A DNA stretch of 64,000 bases. Source: Saccharopolyspora gregorii. GTDB taxonomy: Bacteria; Actinomycetota; Actinomycetes; Mycobacteriales; Pseudonocardiaceae. This document shows, one piece after another, positions 39,319-48,144 of this stretch (its first letter is position 1; each line of letters begins with the position of its first letter). The notes under the pieces are model-generated. The model was given only the letters and a program-made list of their open reading frames with translations. It was not told the DNA's origin and searched no databases. The DNA lies in the NCBI RefSeq assembly GCF_024734405.1, contig NZ_CP059556.1:1-64000 (forward strand), in the 5' to 3' direction. Made by a program: the position numbers and the translations under genes.

Positions 39319-39565
39319 GCCGCGTTCGCGGACCGCGGAAGCATCCCCTTCCGAGCGTCACCTGATTGGCCGCACCGCCGGACTGAAGTCGCTGAACCGC
39401 TCACCGACCGGTCACCGACCGCTCGCCGCCGCCGGTCGCAGGAGCACCGCATCAGCGCAGAGGAATCGTCCTCGACCTGTTTTAGTCGAACTGCCTGGGA
39501 AGAACGAGTGCCGGGCGAGTGAGCACTTTTTGTTGCAGCCAGTGCATCGAGGGAGGCGGGGAGCC

Positions 39566-40204
39566 GTGACCGGAATGCCGGGACGTGCCACGGTCGACAA
39601 CGAGGTCCGGATCAGCTCTACCCACGCACGATCTCCGCTCGATTTACCGGCCTCCATCGGCCGGCTGACCTCGCTGGCGGCCGACGCCCTCGCCTGGTCG
39701 GGCACGGTGCTGCCGCCGGTGAAGATGCTCGGCAGGCACGTGGTGCCGGTCGCCGAGCTCGTTCCCGACGCGCACGCCGAACGGCTGTGCTTCGGCAGCG
39801 AGCCGGTGCTGGACCGCGCGGAGATATCGACCTGGGTGTGGCCGGAGATGGACGGCCGGGTGCCGCCGCCGAGCGCGCACCTGGTCGGGATGCTCGCGCC
39901 GGCGAGGCACTGGCGCACCGCGCTCACCGCGGCCGTGCCGTTCGCCCGGTTCACCAGCACCGCGATCATCGTGCCGAAGAGCGTGACGCTGGCGAAGGAC
40001 TTCATGTCCACCTGCCTGATCCGGGCGCGGCAGTTCGGCGTGGCCGTGCTCAGCGCCGAGGCCGACGATGTGCAGGTCGAACTGCCGGGCCGATCCTTCG
40101 CGGACGCCCCGCCGATCGAGCACACCGCCGTGTCCCGCTGGGTCAACGAGGTCGTCTACCAGCAGCTGCTCGCCGCGGAGGCCCCGGCTCCGTCCCGCAG
40201 CTGA
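39566..40204 (+). CDS. Unrecognised 212-residue protein
   Basis: I cannot assign a family. GTG 39566 has GGGAGGCGGGG upstream. The protein is soluble and mixed alpha/beta in look. The middle region (VAELVPDAHAERLCFGSEPVLDRAEISTWVWPEM, shortened) and LAPARHWRTALTAAVPFARF and KDFMSTCLIRARQFGVAVLS are low in Lys and rich in hydrophobic strands. There is no membrane segment. The gene sits alone between IclR and an NAD(P)-binding protein. Codon use is like that of its neighbours, so it is very probably a real gene. Confidence 0.7.
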   Translation: MTGMPGRATVDNEVRISSTHARSPLDLPASIGRLTSLAADALAWSGTVLPPVKMLGRHVVPVAELVPDAHAERLCFGSEPVLDRAEISTWVWPEMDGRVPPPSAHLVGMLAPARHWRTALTAAVPFARFTSTAIIVPKSVTLAKDFMSTCLIRARQFGVAVLSAEADDVQVELPGRSFADAPPIEHTAVSRWVNEVVYQQLLAAEAPAPSRS

Positions 40205-40255
40205 CGCCCGGTCCGGAGCGCGCGGTGGCCGCGCGCCCGGACCTAGGGTGGGGGC

Positions 40256-40912
40256 ATGCGAATCGTGGTAGCCGGAGGACATGGGAAGATCGCCCGCCAC
40301 TTCGGGCGGCTGCTCGCCGAGCGGGGTGACACGGCGGTCGGGTTGATCCGCGACCCGGCGCACGCCGACGACCTGCGCGCCGACGGGGCGGAACCGGTGG
40401 TGCTCGACCTGGAGTCCACCGACGCGGCCACCCTCGCCGCGCAGCTGACCGGTGCGGACGGGGTCGTGTTCGCCGCGGGAGCCGGGCCGGGCAGCGGCAT
40501 CGAGCGCAAGGACACCGTGGACCGCGCCGGTTCGGTGCTGCTGGCCGAGGCCGCGCAGCGAGCGGGCGTGCGGCGCTTCCTGCAGGTGAGCGCGATCAAC
40601 GTGGACCAGCCGAAGCCCGCGGACGTGGGCGAGGTGTTCAGCGCCTACCTGGACGCGAAGCTCGCCGCCGAGCAGGACCTGCGGGCGCGCGACCTGGACT
40701 GGACGATCCTGCGCCCGGGCTCGCTCACCGACGACGCGCCGACCGGCCGGGTCGAGCTCGCGGAGCGGACCCGCCGGGACGACATCACCCGCGCGGACGT
40801 GGCCGCCGTGCTGGTGGCCCTGCTGGACGAGCCGAAGTCGACCGGCCGCGTCCTCACGCTGATCAACGGGGACGTGCCGGTCGTCGACGCGGTGCGCGCC
40901 GCCGTCGCCTGA
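40256..40912 (+). CDS. NAD(P)-binding atypical short-chain dehydrogenase
   Basis: A 218-residue Rossmann-fold protein of the NAD(P)H-binding/NmrA-like atypical SDR group. It has the nucleotide motif GGHGKIARHF (7-16), DLES at the second strand, and GVRRFLQVSAIN. The C-terminal WTILRPGSLTDD and TRADVAAVLVALLDE are characteristic of this group (YwnB/BVR-B-like). The reaction is unknown. ATG follows AGGGTGGGGG. A bidirectional hairpin follows. Confidence 0.85.
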   Translation: MRIVVAGGHGKIARHFGRLLAERGDTAVGLIRDPAHADDLRADGAEPVVLDLESTDAATLAAQLTGADGVVFAAGAGPGSGIERKDTVDRAGSVLLAEAAQRAGVRRFLQVSAINVDQPKPADVGEVFSAYLDAKLAAEQDLRARDLDWTILRPGSLTDDAPTGRVELAERTRRDDITRADVAAVLVALLDEPKSTGRVLTLINGDVPVVDAVRAAVA

Positions 40913-40923
40913 CCGGGCGGCTT

Positions 40924-40975
40924 CCCGCGATCTCCGCCGGTCCTCGCCCGCCGACGCGTGCCGGGAGATCGCGGG
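40924..40975. terminator. Bidirectional terminator
   Basis: CCCGCGATCTCC (40924-40935) pairs perfectly with GGAGATCGCGGG (40964-40975) between two convergent genes. Confidence 0.7.
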
Positions 40976-40983
40976 GAGCCCGT

Positions 40984-42288
40984 TCAGCCCAGCACCCGGT
41001 CCAGGTACCGGTTGCGGAACAGCCCACCCGGATCCAGCTCGGCCCGCAGCGCCCGGAAGTCGTCGAAGCGCGGGTAGCGCTCCCGCAGGTCGTCGGCGGT
41101 GAGCCGGTGCATCTTGCCCCAGTGCGGGCGCCCGCCCGCCGCGTCCGCGATCGACCAGAACGCCTCGAACCACTCGCGGTGCGGCATGCCGGTGAACTGG
41201 TGCACCGCGACGTAGGCGCTCGGCCGCCGGTGCGCCGTGGACAGCCAGATGTCGTCGGCCGCGGCGACCCGCACTTCGACCGGGAACATCACCGGGTCGG
41301 CGAGCCGGGCGGCCGCGGCCCGCAGTTCGCCGAGGACGCCGGGCAGCGCGGCGCGCGGCACCGCGTACTCGGACTCCAGGAACCGCACCCGCCGCTTCGT
41401 CACGAACACCCGGTGCGCGTGGTCGCTGTAGTGCCGGGCGGACCAGGTCGCCGCGCAGAACCGGTTGAGCGGGTGCACCAGCCGGGGCTGGAGCCGGCCG
41501 AGGTGGCAGAGCGCGCCGAACGCCCGGTTCTCCACCAGCTCGTACTCGACGAACTCGCGGAGCCTGCTCAGCGGCCGCGGTGTGTCCCCGGCAGGCAGCC
41601 GGTTGTTGCGCTTCACCAGCGTCCGGCTGCTGTGCGGGAACCAGTAGAACTCGAAGTGGTCGTTGTCCGCGGCGAGCTGCTCGAACCGCGCCAGCACCTC
41701 GTCCAGCGGTTCCGGCCGTTCGTCGGCGATCAGGTGGAACGCGGGGACGCAGCGCAGCGTGACGCTGGTGAGGACGCCGAGCGCGCCGAGGCCGATCCGG
41801 GCGGCGGCGAACAGGTCGGGGTGCTCGGTCGCCGAGCAGTGCACCGTCCGCCCGTCGGCGAGCAGCAGCTCCAGCCCGGTGACCTGGGTGGCGAGCCCGC
41901 CGAGCGCGGACCCGGTGCCGTGCGTGCCGGTGGAGATCGCGCCTGCCACGGTTTGCCGGTCGATGTCGCCCAGGTTGGGCAGTGCGAGCCCGAGCTCGCC
42001 GAGCTCGCGGTTGAGCCGGTGCAGCGGCGTGCCCGCGCGGACCGTCACGTGCGGTGGGTCGACGCGCTCGATGCCGCTCCAGTGCGCGAGGTCCAGGGCG
42101 AGCGCGCCATCGTCGGGGGCGCCGACGCCGGTGAACGAGTGCCCGCTGCCGAGGGGGCGCACGGTGCGGCCGCCGCGGGCGGCGGTGCGCAGCAGGACGG
42201 CGGCTTCGGCGACGTCGCGGGGCCGGGCGGTGCCGCCGGGTGCGCGGCTGACGGTGCGGGCCCAGTTCGTCCAACCTGGTCGAGGCAT
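40984..42288 (-). CDS. FAD-dependent oxidase, D-arabinono-1,4-lactone oxidase family
   Basis: A 434-residue VAO-type flavoenzyme of the sugar-lactone/alditol oxidase group. The FAD domain has RPLGSGHSFTGVG, whose histidine is in the position of the covalent FAD link in this family, and GAISTGTHGTG. The C-terminal ALO domain has HWGKMH and RFDDFRALRAELDPGGLFRNRYLDRVLG at its end. The natural substrate may be an alditol or aldonolactone. ATG 42288 has AGGAGG upstream. It is divergent from the PLP gene across a palindrome. Confidence 0.9.
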   Translation of the reverse strand: MPRPGWTNWARTVSRAPGGTARPRDVAEAAVLLRTAARGGRTVRPLGSGHSFTGVGAPDDGALALDLAHWSGIERVDPPHVTVRAGTPLHRLNRELGELGLALPNLGDIDRQTVAGAISTGTHGTGSALGGLATQVTGLELLLADGRTVHCSATEHPDLFAAARIGLGALGVLTSVTLRCVPAFHLIADERPEPLDEVLARFEQLAADNDHFEFYWFPHSSRTLVKRNNRLPAGDTPRPLSRLREFVEYELVENRAFGALCHLGRLQPRLVHPLNRFCAATWSARHYSDHAHRVFVTKRRVRFLESEYAVPRAALPGVLGELRAAAARLADPVMFPVEVRVAAADDIWLSTAHRRPSAYVAVHQFTGMPHREWFEAFWSIADAAGGRPHWGKMHRLTADDLRERYPRFDDFRALRAELDPGGLFRNRYLDRVLG

Positions 42289-42362
42289 TGCGGCAGACCT
42301 CCTGGTGGCCCGGGCGGTGCTGCTGCTCGAGGCCGGTGCGGCGGCGGTGCCGAAGAAATTAA

Positions 42363-42377
42363 GTGAATGAGATTCAC
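42363..42377. promoter_or_regulatory. Palindrome in the oxidase/PLP-enzyme divergent promoter
   Basis: GTGAAT-GAG-ATTCAC is a perfect 6-bp inverted repeat in an AT-rich patch between the two start codons, the usual form of a TetR- or GntR-type operator. The TetR gene downstream is the nearest candidate. Confidence 0.5.
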
Positions 42378-42408
42378 ATAACAACCCCCGGCCGCCTACC
42401 GTGGCGGA

Positions 42409-43632
42409 GTGGCCCACACCTCACCGCAGCCCGACCCGGAAGACGACCGCGCCAGGCTCGACCGGGCTACCCGCGACCTCGACCCGCCGTTCGCCGTCGT
42501 CGACCTCGACGCGTTCCGGCACAACGCCGCGGACCTGCGCCGCCGCGCCGCGGGCACCCCGATCCGGGTCGCGTCCAAGTCCGTGCGCTGCCGGGACCTG
42601 CTCGGCCGGGTCCTCGGCACCCCCGGGTTCGAGGGGCTGATGGCCTACAGCCTGGCCGAAGCGCTCTGGCTGCACCGGGAAGGCACCTCCGACGACATCC
42701 TCGTCGCGTACCCGACCGCCGACCGCGCTGCGCTGCGGGCGCTCGCCGCCGACCCGGCGGCCGCCGCGGCGATCACCCTCCTGGTCGACTCGGAGGAGCA
42801 CCTCGACCACGTGGACCACGTCGTCGGGCCGCACCGCGAACCGCTGCGCGTCTGCCTCGAACTCGACGCCGCCTGGCACCCGATCCCCGGCGGGATCGCG
42901 CACGTCGGCCCCCGCCGGTCGCCGGTGCACACCCCGGCCCGGGCCCGCCGGTTCGCCGAGCGGATCGTGCGGCGCGACGGGTTCCGGCTGGTCGGGATCA
43001 TGGCCTACGAAGGGCAGATCGCCGGGCTCGGCGACGCCCCGCCCGGGAAACCGCTGCTCGCGTCCGCGCTGCGCTGGATGCAGCGCCGGTCCGCCGCCGA
43101 ACTCGCCGAACGCCGCGCCGAGGCGGTCGCCCGGGTGCGCGCGGTGGCGCCGCTGGAGTTCGTCAACGGCGGCGGGACCGGCAGCATCGAGACGACCGGC
43201 GCCGAGCGCAGCGTCACCGAGATCGCCGCCGGGTCCGGGCTCATCGGGCCGACCCTGTTCGACGCCTACCGGGCGTTCCGGCCGCGGCCGGCCGTGCTCT
43301 ACGCGCTGCCGGTGGTGCGCAGGCCGAGCCGGTCGTTCGCCACGTTGTTCACCGGCGGCTACATCGCCTCCGGCCCCACCGGGCCGAGCCGGGCGCCGAG
43401 CGTGCACCTGCCGCGCGGGTTGAAGCTGACCGCGGCCGAAGGGGCCGGTGAGGTGCAGACCCCGGTGTCCGGGGCGGCGGCGCGGCGGCTGCGGATCGGC
43501 GACCGGGTGTGGCTGCGGCACGCGAAGGCGGGCGAGCTCGCCGAGCGGTTCGCCCAGTACCACCTGGTGGAGGGGAACCAGCTGGTCGGCGCCGTGCCCA
43601 CCTACCGGGGCGAGGGCATGTCGTTCGGCTGA
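42409..43632 (+). CDS. PLP-dependent amino-acid deaminase/aldolase, D-threonine-aldolase-like
   Basis: A 407-residue fold-type III PLP enzyme (alanine racemase N-terminal barrel). The PLP lysine is in RVASKSVRC near residue 48. Barrel strands include GLMAYSLAEALW, RLVGIMAYEGQIAG and FVNGGGTGSIE. The C-terminal beta domain resembles D-serine dehydratase/D-threonine aldolase, ending in WLRHAKAGELAERF and GAVPTYRGEGMSFG. Its substrate is unknown, probably a D-3-hydroxy amino acid. Its last 31 bp overlap the end of the convergent TetR gene. Confidence 0.85.
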   Translation: MAHTSPQPDPEDDRARLDRATRDLDPPFAVVDLDAFRHNAADLRRRAAGTPIRVASKSVRCRDLLGRVLGTPGFEGLMAYSLAEALWLHREGTSDDILVAYPTADRAALRALAADPAAAAAITLLVDSEEHLDHVDHVVGPHREPLRVCLELDAAWHPIPGGIAHVGPRRSPVHTPARARRFAERIVRRDGFRLVGIMAYEGQIAGLGDAPPGKPLLASALRWMQRRSAAELAERRAEAVARVRAVAPLEFVNGGGTGSIETTGAERSVTEIAAGSGLIGPTLFDAYRAFRPRPAVLYALPVVRRPSRSFATLFTGGYIASGPTGPSRAPSVHLPRGLKLTAAEGAGEVQTPVSGAAARRLRIGDRVWLRHAKAGELAERFAQYHLVEGNQLVGAVPTYRGEGMSFG

Positions 43633-44249
43633 TCGTCGGGCATCCGGTTCGACAGGTAGCCGCGCACCAGTTCCTTGGTCTCGGCGACGAGCTGCGGATC
43701 GCCCGCCGGGTCGCGGCGGAACGCCAGGTTCAGCACCGCGTCGGCCGCTTCCACGGCCACCGACAGCGGCAGCAGCAGCTGCTCGCCGTCCAGCGGGAAC
43801 CGCTCGCCGAGCAGCGCGACGAGCTTGTCGGCGATCACCGCGTTGTTGTCCTTGCTCTCGTCGAGCAGCCGCAGGTCCACCACGTCGCCGAAGTGCAGCC
43901 TGCTGAACGCGGGCACGTCGCGGTGCATGGTGATGTACACGTCGATCACCGTGTCCACCGCGTCCCACCAGTTCGCGAGCTCGGCGGTGGCGAAGCGCTC
44001 GCCGATCGCCTCCACGAAGCGGTTCAGGTTGCGCCGGGTGAGCTCCTGCACGACCGCCCGCTTGTCCGGGAAGAACTGGTACAGCGAGCCGACGGCGACG
44101 CCGGCGCGTTCGGCGATCAGGGTGGTGGTCACCCCTTCGTAACCGAGCTCGTCGATGAGCTGGGCGCAGGACTCCAGCATCTTCTCCACGCGCTGGGTGC
44201 TGCGCTGCTGGACGGGTTTGCGCCGCAGCGGTGCGACTTCGGCGGACAA
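43602..44249 (-). CDS. TetR-family transcriptional regulator
   Basis: A 215-residue regulator with the TetR helix-turn-helix (about 15-62: RVEKMLESCAQLIDELGYEGVTTTLIAERAGVAVGSLYQFFPDK, shortened) and a C-terminal ligand domain. TTG 44249 is chosen because AAGGAG lies five bases before it; the frame is open to ATG 44354 but with Pro-rich sequence atypical of the family. It may control its own gene, the PLP enzyme or the divergent large gene to its right. Confidence 0.88.
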   Translation of the reverse strand: MSAEVAPLRRKPVQQRSTQRVEKMLESCAQLIDELGYEGVTTTLIAERAGVAVGSLYQFFPDKRAVVQELTRRNLNRFVEAIGERFATAELANWWDAVDTVIDVYITMHRDVPAFSRLHFGDVVDLRLLDESKDNNAVIADKLVALLGERFPLDGEQLLLPLSVAVEAADAVLNLAFRRDPAGDPQLVAETKELVRGYLSNRMPDDQPNDMPSPR

Positions 44250-44768
44250 GGCGTCTCCTTGATCACTCGTGCGGACCGTCGTGGGAGGGGCGTCCGGCGG
44301 GGTGCGCGGTGGACGGTCGGCGTACTCCCCGTTGCGGTCCCGCCGCGAGATCATCCCAGGTCCTTGCGTCCGAGATCATCTCAATCGACGAGATCACCAT
44401 CCTCGGAGCCGGTTCGCGCGCGGGCGGAACCGCGCTCCCGGCCGGAGCGCCGGTGCTCGTCGTTCCGGATCGGGGGTGGTGCGGGACGACGGTGCGCAGC
44501 GCTCGGTCGATCGGGCCCCAGTGTGCCGCGCGCTCCGTCCGCGCAGGCAGTGGACATGCCGGGGCCGGTGTCCACCGAAGGGGTGCCGCTGGGCGGGGGT
44601 GTCCCGCTCGGCGGAAGGGGTGCCTTGCGGATCCAGATCACCCCCATAGTGTTCCAGGTCACTGCTATCGGGTCGGGGTTACGGTACGGGCGTATGCATT
44701 CGGTCACGTTGCCGACGCGCATTGTCACTATCTAGCGTGAGTCGACCTCCCCGAGCTGTGATGGAAAG
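44250..44768. promoter_or_regulatory. Divergent control region between TetR and the 62-codon leader
   Basis: No gene is seen in this 519-bp stretch. Three direct copies of CGAGATCA lie at 44346-44356, 44371-44381 and 44389-44399; the second, GAGATCATCTC, is itself an imperfect palindrome. They lie about 100-150 bp before the TetR start and may be its operators. GC falls at 44640-44740, the likely promoter of the rightward genes, but no clear -10/-35 pair was found. Confidence 0.5.
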
Positions 44769-44957
44769 GTGATCGTGAGCTACTGCGGCGTCGCGCCTGG
44801 TTCTCCCCGCATCCGCACTCCCCGCGACTTCGCGCCGGGGCGCACCGCCGGCCAGAACCGGATCGCCCCCAGCAGAATTCCGGCGGCGCACCGCCACCCC
44901 GCTCCGCCCGGCCCGCGCGCGTTCCCCGCGCCGGCACCGCGCCAGCTCGCCCGGTGA
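44769..44957 (+). CDS. 62-residue possible leader protein overlapping the isonitrile-synthase-like gene
   Basis: A frame starting at GTG 44769 or 44775, with GGAAAGG just upstream, reads MIVSYCGVAPGSPRIRTPRD and continues as a Pro/Arg/Ala-rich chain to a TGA at 44955-44957. The TGA overlaps the GTG of the next gene (GTGA). The overlap suggests translational coupling. The composition is low in complexity, so it could be a leader without a protein role, or not translated. Confidence 0.4.
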   Translation: MIVSYCGVAPGSPRIRTPRDFAPGRTAGQNRIAPSRIPAAHRHPAPPGPRAFPAPAPRQLAR

Positions 44958-47900
44958 CCGCGCACACGCCGGTCTCCCGGCCGAGCACCGCAGCGCTCCC
45001 GGCCGCACTGGTCCCGATGTGGACGGACCGGCCGGCCCAGGACCTGTGGTCGCCGCTGCCGGTGCCGGAAGCCGACCGGATGTTGCACGACGGCGGGTAC
45101 CGGCTGCGCCTGCGCCGGCACGGCGGGGAGTTCCGGCTCGTCGGCGACGGCGCGGGCGACGGTCTGCCGCTCGGTCCCGAACCGACCTGGGCCGAGCTGT
45201 ACCGGCTGCTGGTCCGGTTGCGCCGCAGGCGGCGGCACCACGACCCCGACTGGCTGCGGGCGCTCACCGGCACCCTCGGTGCGGCGCTCCCGCCGCGCAC
45301 CGGCCCCGACCCGCTGCCGCGCGCGGTGCGCGAGGACCCGGTGCTGCGGATGCACTGCGCCACCGTCGTCCCCGGACCCGCGCGCCGCGGCGCGGAGACC
45401 GGCCCGCGCGGTGGTGCGCTGCCGTCTCCGCCGCACCCGCAGCACCCCGGCGGCACCGTCGCGGTGCGGCCGGACGCGCTGCTGGCGCCGGGACCCGACG
45501 GGGCGCCCGGGCTGCTGCGGCTGGTCATCGACAACCGCTTCGGGCACCGGGAGCACGAGCTCGGGTTCTTCCTGGAGCACTTCGTCCGCCCACCGCTGCG
45601 GGCCTTCCGGCACGCGCTGGAGCACCGGCGCACCGCGCTGTTCGCGGCGGACGGCGCGGACTCCGCCCCGCTCGCCTTCGAGCTGTCCACCGAACTGGAG
45701 GCCACCGGGCGCGTCGTCACCTCCGCCGCCGTCGCCGAACCCGACGAGCAGGCGGTGCGTTCCGCCGCGCGGGCGCTGCTCGCGGTGCTCGCCGAACTCG
45801 CCGACGGCTTCCGCCGCATCGGCTACCCGCTGCCGCGCGGCGAATCGGTGCGCGCCGGCATCGACCGGGTGCTCGACCAGGAGCTGCGGCACCTCGACCG
45901 GCGGACCGCGCGGCTGCTGGCCCGCACCGACCTGCGCGCCCACGCGCACTCGGTCGACCCGGACCAGCACGAGGTGCTGCGCCAGGTGCTCGACACCGTG
46001 CAGGACCGGACCCGGCGCCGCCGCTGGGAACCGGAGCGCCCGCGCCCCACCGTGGTCATCGACCTCGACCTGTGCGGCATCGTCCCGCTGCGGCGCACCG
46101 TCGAAGCCACCCGCGCCGTGTCCGGGCCCCGGCCCGGCGCGCCGCACGGCATCCCCGAGCTCGCCGACCCGGACGCGCTGCCGGTGCTGCCGACCTACGT
46201 CGAATCGACCTGGCCCACCTTCCTCGAGCGCACCGGGCTGGCCGAGAAGTACCCGGCGGTGGACTGGCGAGCGGTGCACGCCGAGTTCTTCCGCGCCTTC
46301 GCCCGGCCCTGGCAGCGGCTGCGCACCGACGAGGTCAACGCCGGGTTGGCCCGCTTCACCTGGGACGTCCGGGACGCAGGCGGGCAGGTCGTGTTCTGCA
46401 CCGGCCGCCGCGAACGGGTTCGCGAGCACACCGCGGCCGTGCTGCGGGACGCGGGCGTGCCGGACGCGCCGCTGCTGTGCATGCCCGACGAACGCACCCG
46501 GCCCATCCCGGAGCTGAAGGTGGCGCGGCTGCGCGAGCTCGGCGAGCTCGACGTGGTCGCCGTCTTCGACGACCTGCGGGACAACCGCACCGCGCTGGTC
46601 GCGGAGTTCCCCGGCGCGCTCGCCGTCGCGGTCGAAGTGCCCGGGCTCGTGCACGAGCGCGTCCCGGGACGGCCGCTGCCGGACGGCGCCCCGGCGATCG
46701 CCACCTTCGAAGTGGAACCCCGGCCGCGCGCGGGCGGATCCGGCCCTGGCCTGCTCTCGCACACGCATTCCTTGGAGGAGCTGCAGATCGGCGCGCTGCG
46801 GTCGAACCGCTCGGCGCAGCGCTGGGCGGTGCACCTGGGCCGGGACGCCGCGCTGGAGCTCGCCGGGCACGTCCTCGCCGACGCCGACCGCGCCGCCGAC
46901 CGGGTGGCCCGCGCCGCCCGCGACCGGTTCCGGCTCGACGAACCCGCGCCCGAACCGGAGCACCGGGAACGGGTGGTGCACGCGCTGCACCACGTGCTGG
47001 GCCGCAAGCAGTTCCTCAAGGGGGCGCGGTCCAACTACCAGGTGGAGCACCTGCGCCGCGACGTCGAACCGTTCCTGCGCGCGGGCGAACCGATCGACGT
47101 GGTGCTGCTGGGCTTCCCCATCAAGCAGTGCCTGAACGGGCTGAAGGCGAGCGGGCCGCTGCCCGACCTCGCCGAGTTCGGCGGGCTGGCGCGGTTGCGC
47201 GAGATGCAGCGCGCGGCGAGCGCGGTGCACCCGCCGGGGTTGCGGTTCCGCATCCTCACCGATGGCAGGCACTTCCGGCCGCGGCCGCTGTCGATCACCG
47301 GCACCTACAGCGCGATCCTGCGCGAGTACGCCGACCTCGCCGGGCTGGGGGAGGCGGCCACCATCGAGGAGGTGGACGCGGTCGCGGCCCGGCGGCTCGA
47401 CGTGGACCTGCCCGCCGAGCGGGCCGAGCGCACCGCGCGGCACCGGCGGCTGCTGGCGGACGCGCTGCGCGGGCTGGACATCTCCGAGGACCCGCTGCGC
47501 ACCCTCGACCAGGTGGACCGGCGCGCGGACGGCGTCCCGGAGGAGGTCGCGGCCTCGGTCCTGATGTTCCGCGAAATGCTGATGTCGGTGGTGTTCTCCG
47601 TCCCGCTGTCGGTGCCGGAGGGCGTCGACCGGGCGAACTGGGCGCGCGCGGTCTACGCGAACGTCTACGACCTGGACGGGGGCGCGGTGCCGCCGCTGCT
47701 GCGGCAGTCGCGGGTGGAGGTGCTGCGCCGTGCCTGGCACACCGTGGTGCGCTACCTGGCGACGATGCGGGTCGACGAGGAACTCGGCTACGAGGAGCTG
47801 CTGTTCCCGAACCGGGTGCGGCTCACCGTCAGCGCCGCGCGGCCCGGCCGCTGCGGGTTCACCTACCTCGGCGGGTCCGGGCTGCTGCCGTGGCAGGGCA

Positions 47901-48106
47901 CCGGCGCGCTGGACCGGCGCGGCCGGATCGGCGCCGACTTCGCGGTCTCGTTGCAGGACAGGGGATTCGTGCCGGTGTACACGCCGCTGCTCGGGCCGCG
48001 GCAACCGTGGTTCGCGGTGCCCGCGGAGCACACCCGGCTCGGCGCGGGCGGCGGGATGCGCCTCGACCCCGAGTTCGCCGCCACGGCTCGGCTGCGCCGC
48101 AAATGA
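44954..48106 (+). CDS. Three-part protein: unknown N-domain, HAD domain, isonitrile-synthase-like (DIT1/PvcA) domain
   Basis: A 1050-residue cytoplasmic protein. Residues 1-355 match nothing I know. Residues about 366-570 form a HAD hydrolase-like domain: motif I D370-L-D372, motif II T483 in VVFCTGRR, K522 in ELKVARL, motif IV D539-D540 with N544. Residues about 660-1010 resemble the DIT1/PvcA isonitrile synthase family, with FPIKQ (721-725), K731, LPDLAE (736-741) and LTDGRHF (768-774). Known members turn the amino group of Tyr/Trp into an isonitrile using ribulose 5-phosphate, and are usually about 300-350 residues next to an Fe/2-oxoglutarate oxygenase. Here the domain is fused to two others and no oxygenase is near. 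GTG start chosen at the overlap with the leader frame. Confidence 0.8.
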   Translation: MTAHTPVSRPSTAALPAALVPMWTDRPAQDLWSPLPVPEADRMLHDGGYRLRLRRHGGEFRLVGDGAGDGLPLGPEPTWAELYRLLVRLRRRRRHHDPDWLRALTGTLGAALPPRTGPDPLPRAVREDPVLRMHCATVVPGPARRGAETGPRGGALPSPPHPQHPGGTVAVRPDALLAPGPDGAPGLLRLVIDNRFGHREHELGFFLEHFVRPPLRAFRHALEHRRTALFAADGADSAPLAFELSTELEATGRVVTSAAVAEPDEQAVRSAARALLAVLAELADGFRRIGYPLPRGESVRAGIDRVLDQELRHLDRRTARLLARTDLRAHAHSVDPDQHEVLRQVLDTVQDRTRRRRWEPERPRPTVVIDLDLCGIVPLRRTVEATRAVSGPRPGAPHGIPELADPDALPVLPTYVESTWPTFLERTGLAEKYPAVDWRAVHAEFFRAFARPWQRLRTDEVNAGLARFTWDVRDAGGQVVFCTGRRERVREHTAAVLRDAGVPDAPLLCMPDERTRPIPELKVARLRELGELDVVAVFDDLRDNRTALVAEFPGALAVAVEVPGLVHERVPGRPLPDGAPAIATFEVEPRPRAGGSGPGLLSHTHSLEELQIGALRSNRSAQRWAVHLGRDAALELAGHVLADADRAADRVARAARDRFRLDEPAPEPEHRERVVHALHHVLGRKQFLKGARSNYQVEHLRRDVEPFLRAGEPIDVVLLGFPIKQCLNGLKASGPLPDLAEFGGLARLREMQRAASAVHPPGLRFRILTDGRHFRPRPLSITGTYSAILREYADLAGLGEAATIEEVDAVAARRLDVDLPAERAERTARHRRLLADALRGLDISEDPLRTLDQVDRRADGVPEEVAASVLMFREMLMSVVFSVPLSVPEGVDRANWARAVYANVYDLDGGAVPPLLRQSRVEVLRRAWHTVVRYLATMRVDEELGYEELLFPNRVRLTVSAARPGRCGFTYLGGSGLLPWQGTGALDRRGRIGADFAVSLQDRGFVPVYTPLLGPRQPWFAVPAEHTRLGAGGGMRLDPEFAATARLRRK

Positions 48107-48144
48107 CGGGCCGGACCTGACGGACGGGGTCTGAAGACAAGAAA

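Noticed and set aside
44701-44740. A sigma-70-type promoter TTGCCG...TATCTA for the fusion operon
   Set aside because: The spacer would be only 14 bp and the last -10 base does not fit, so it is not listed as a promoter.
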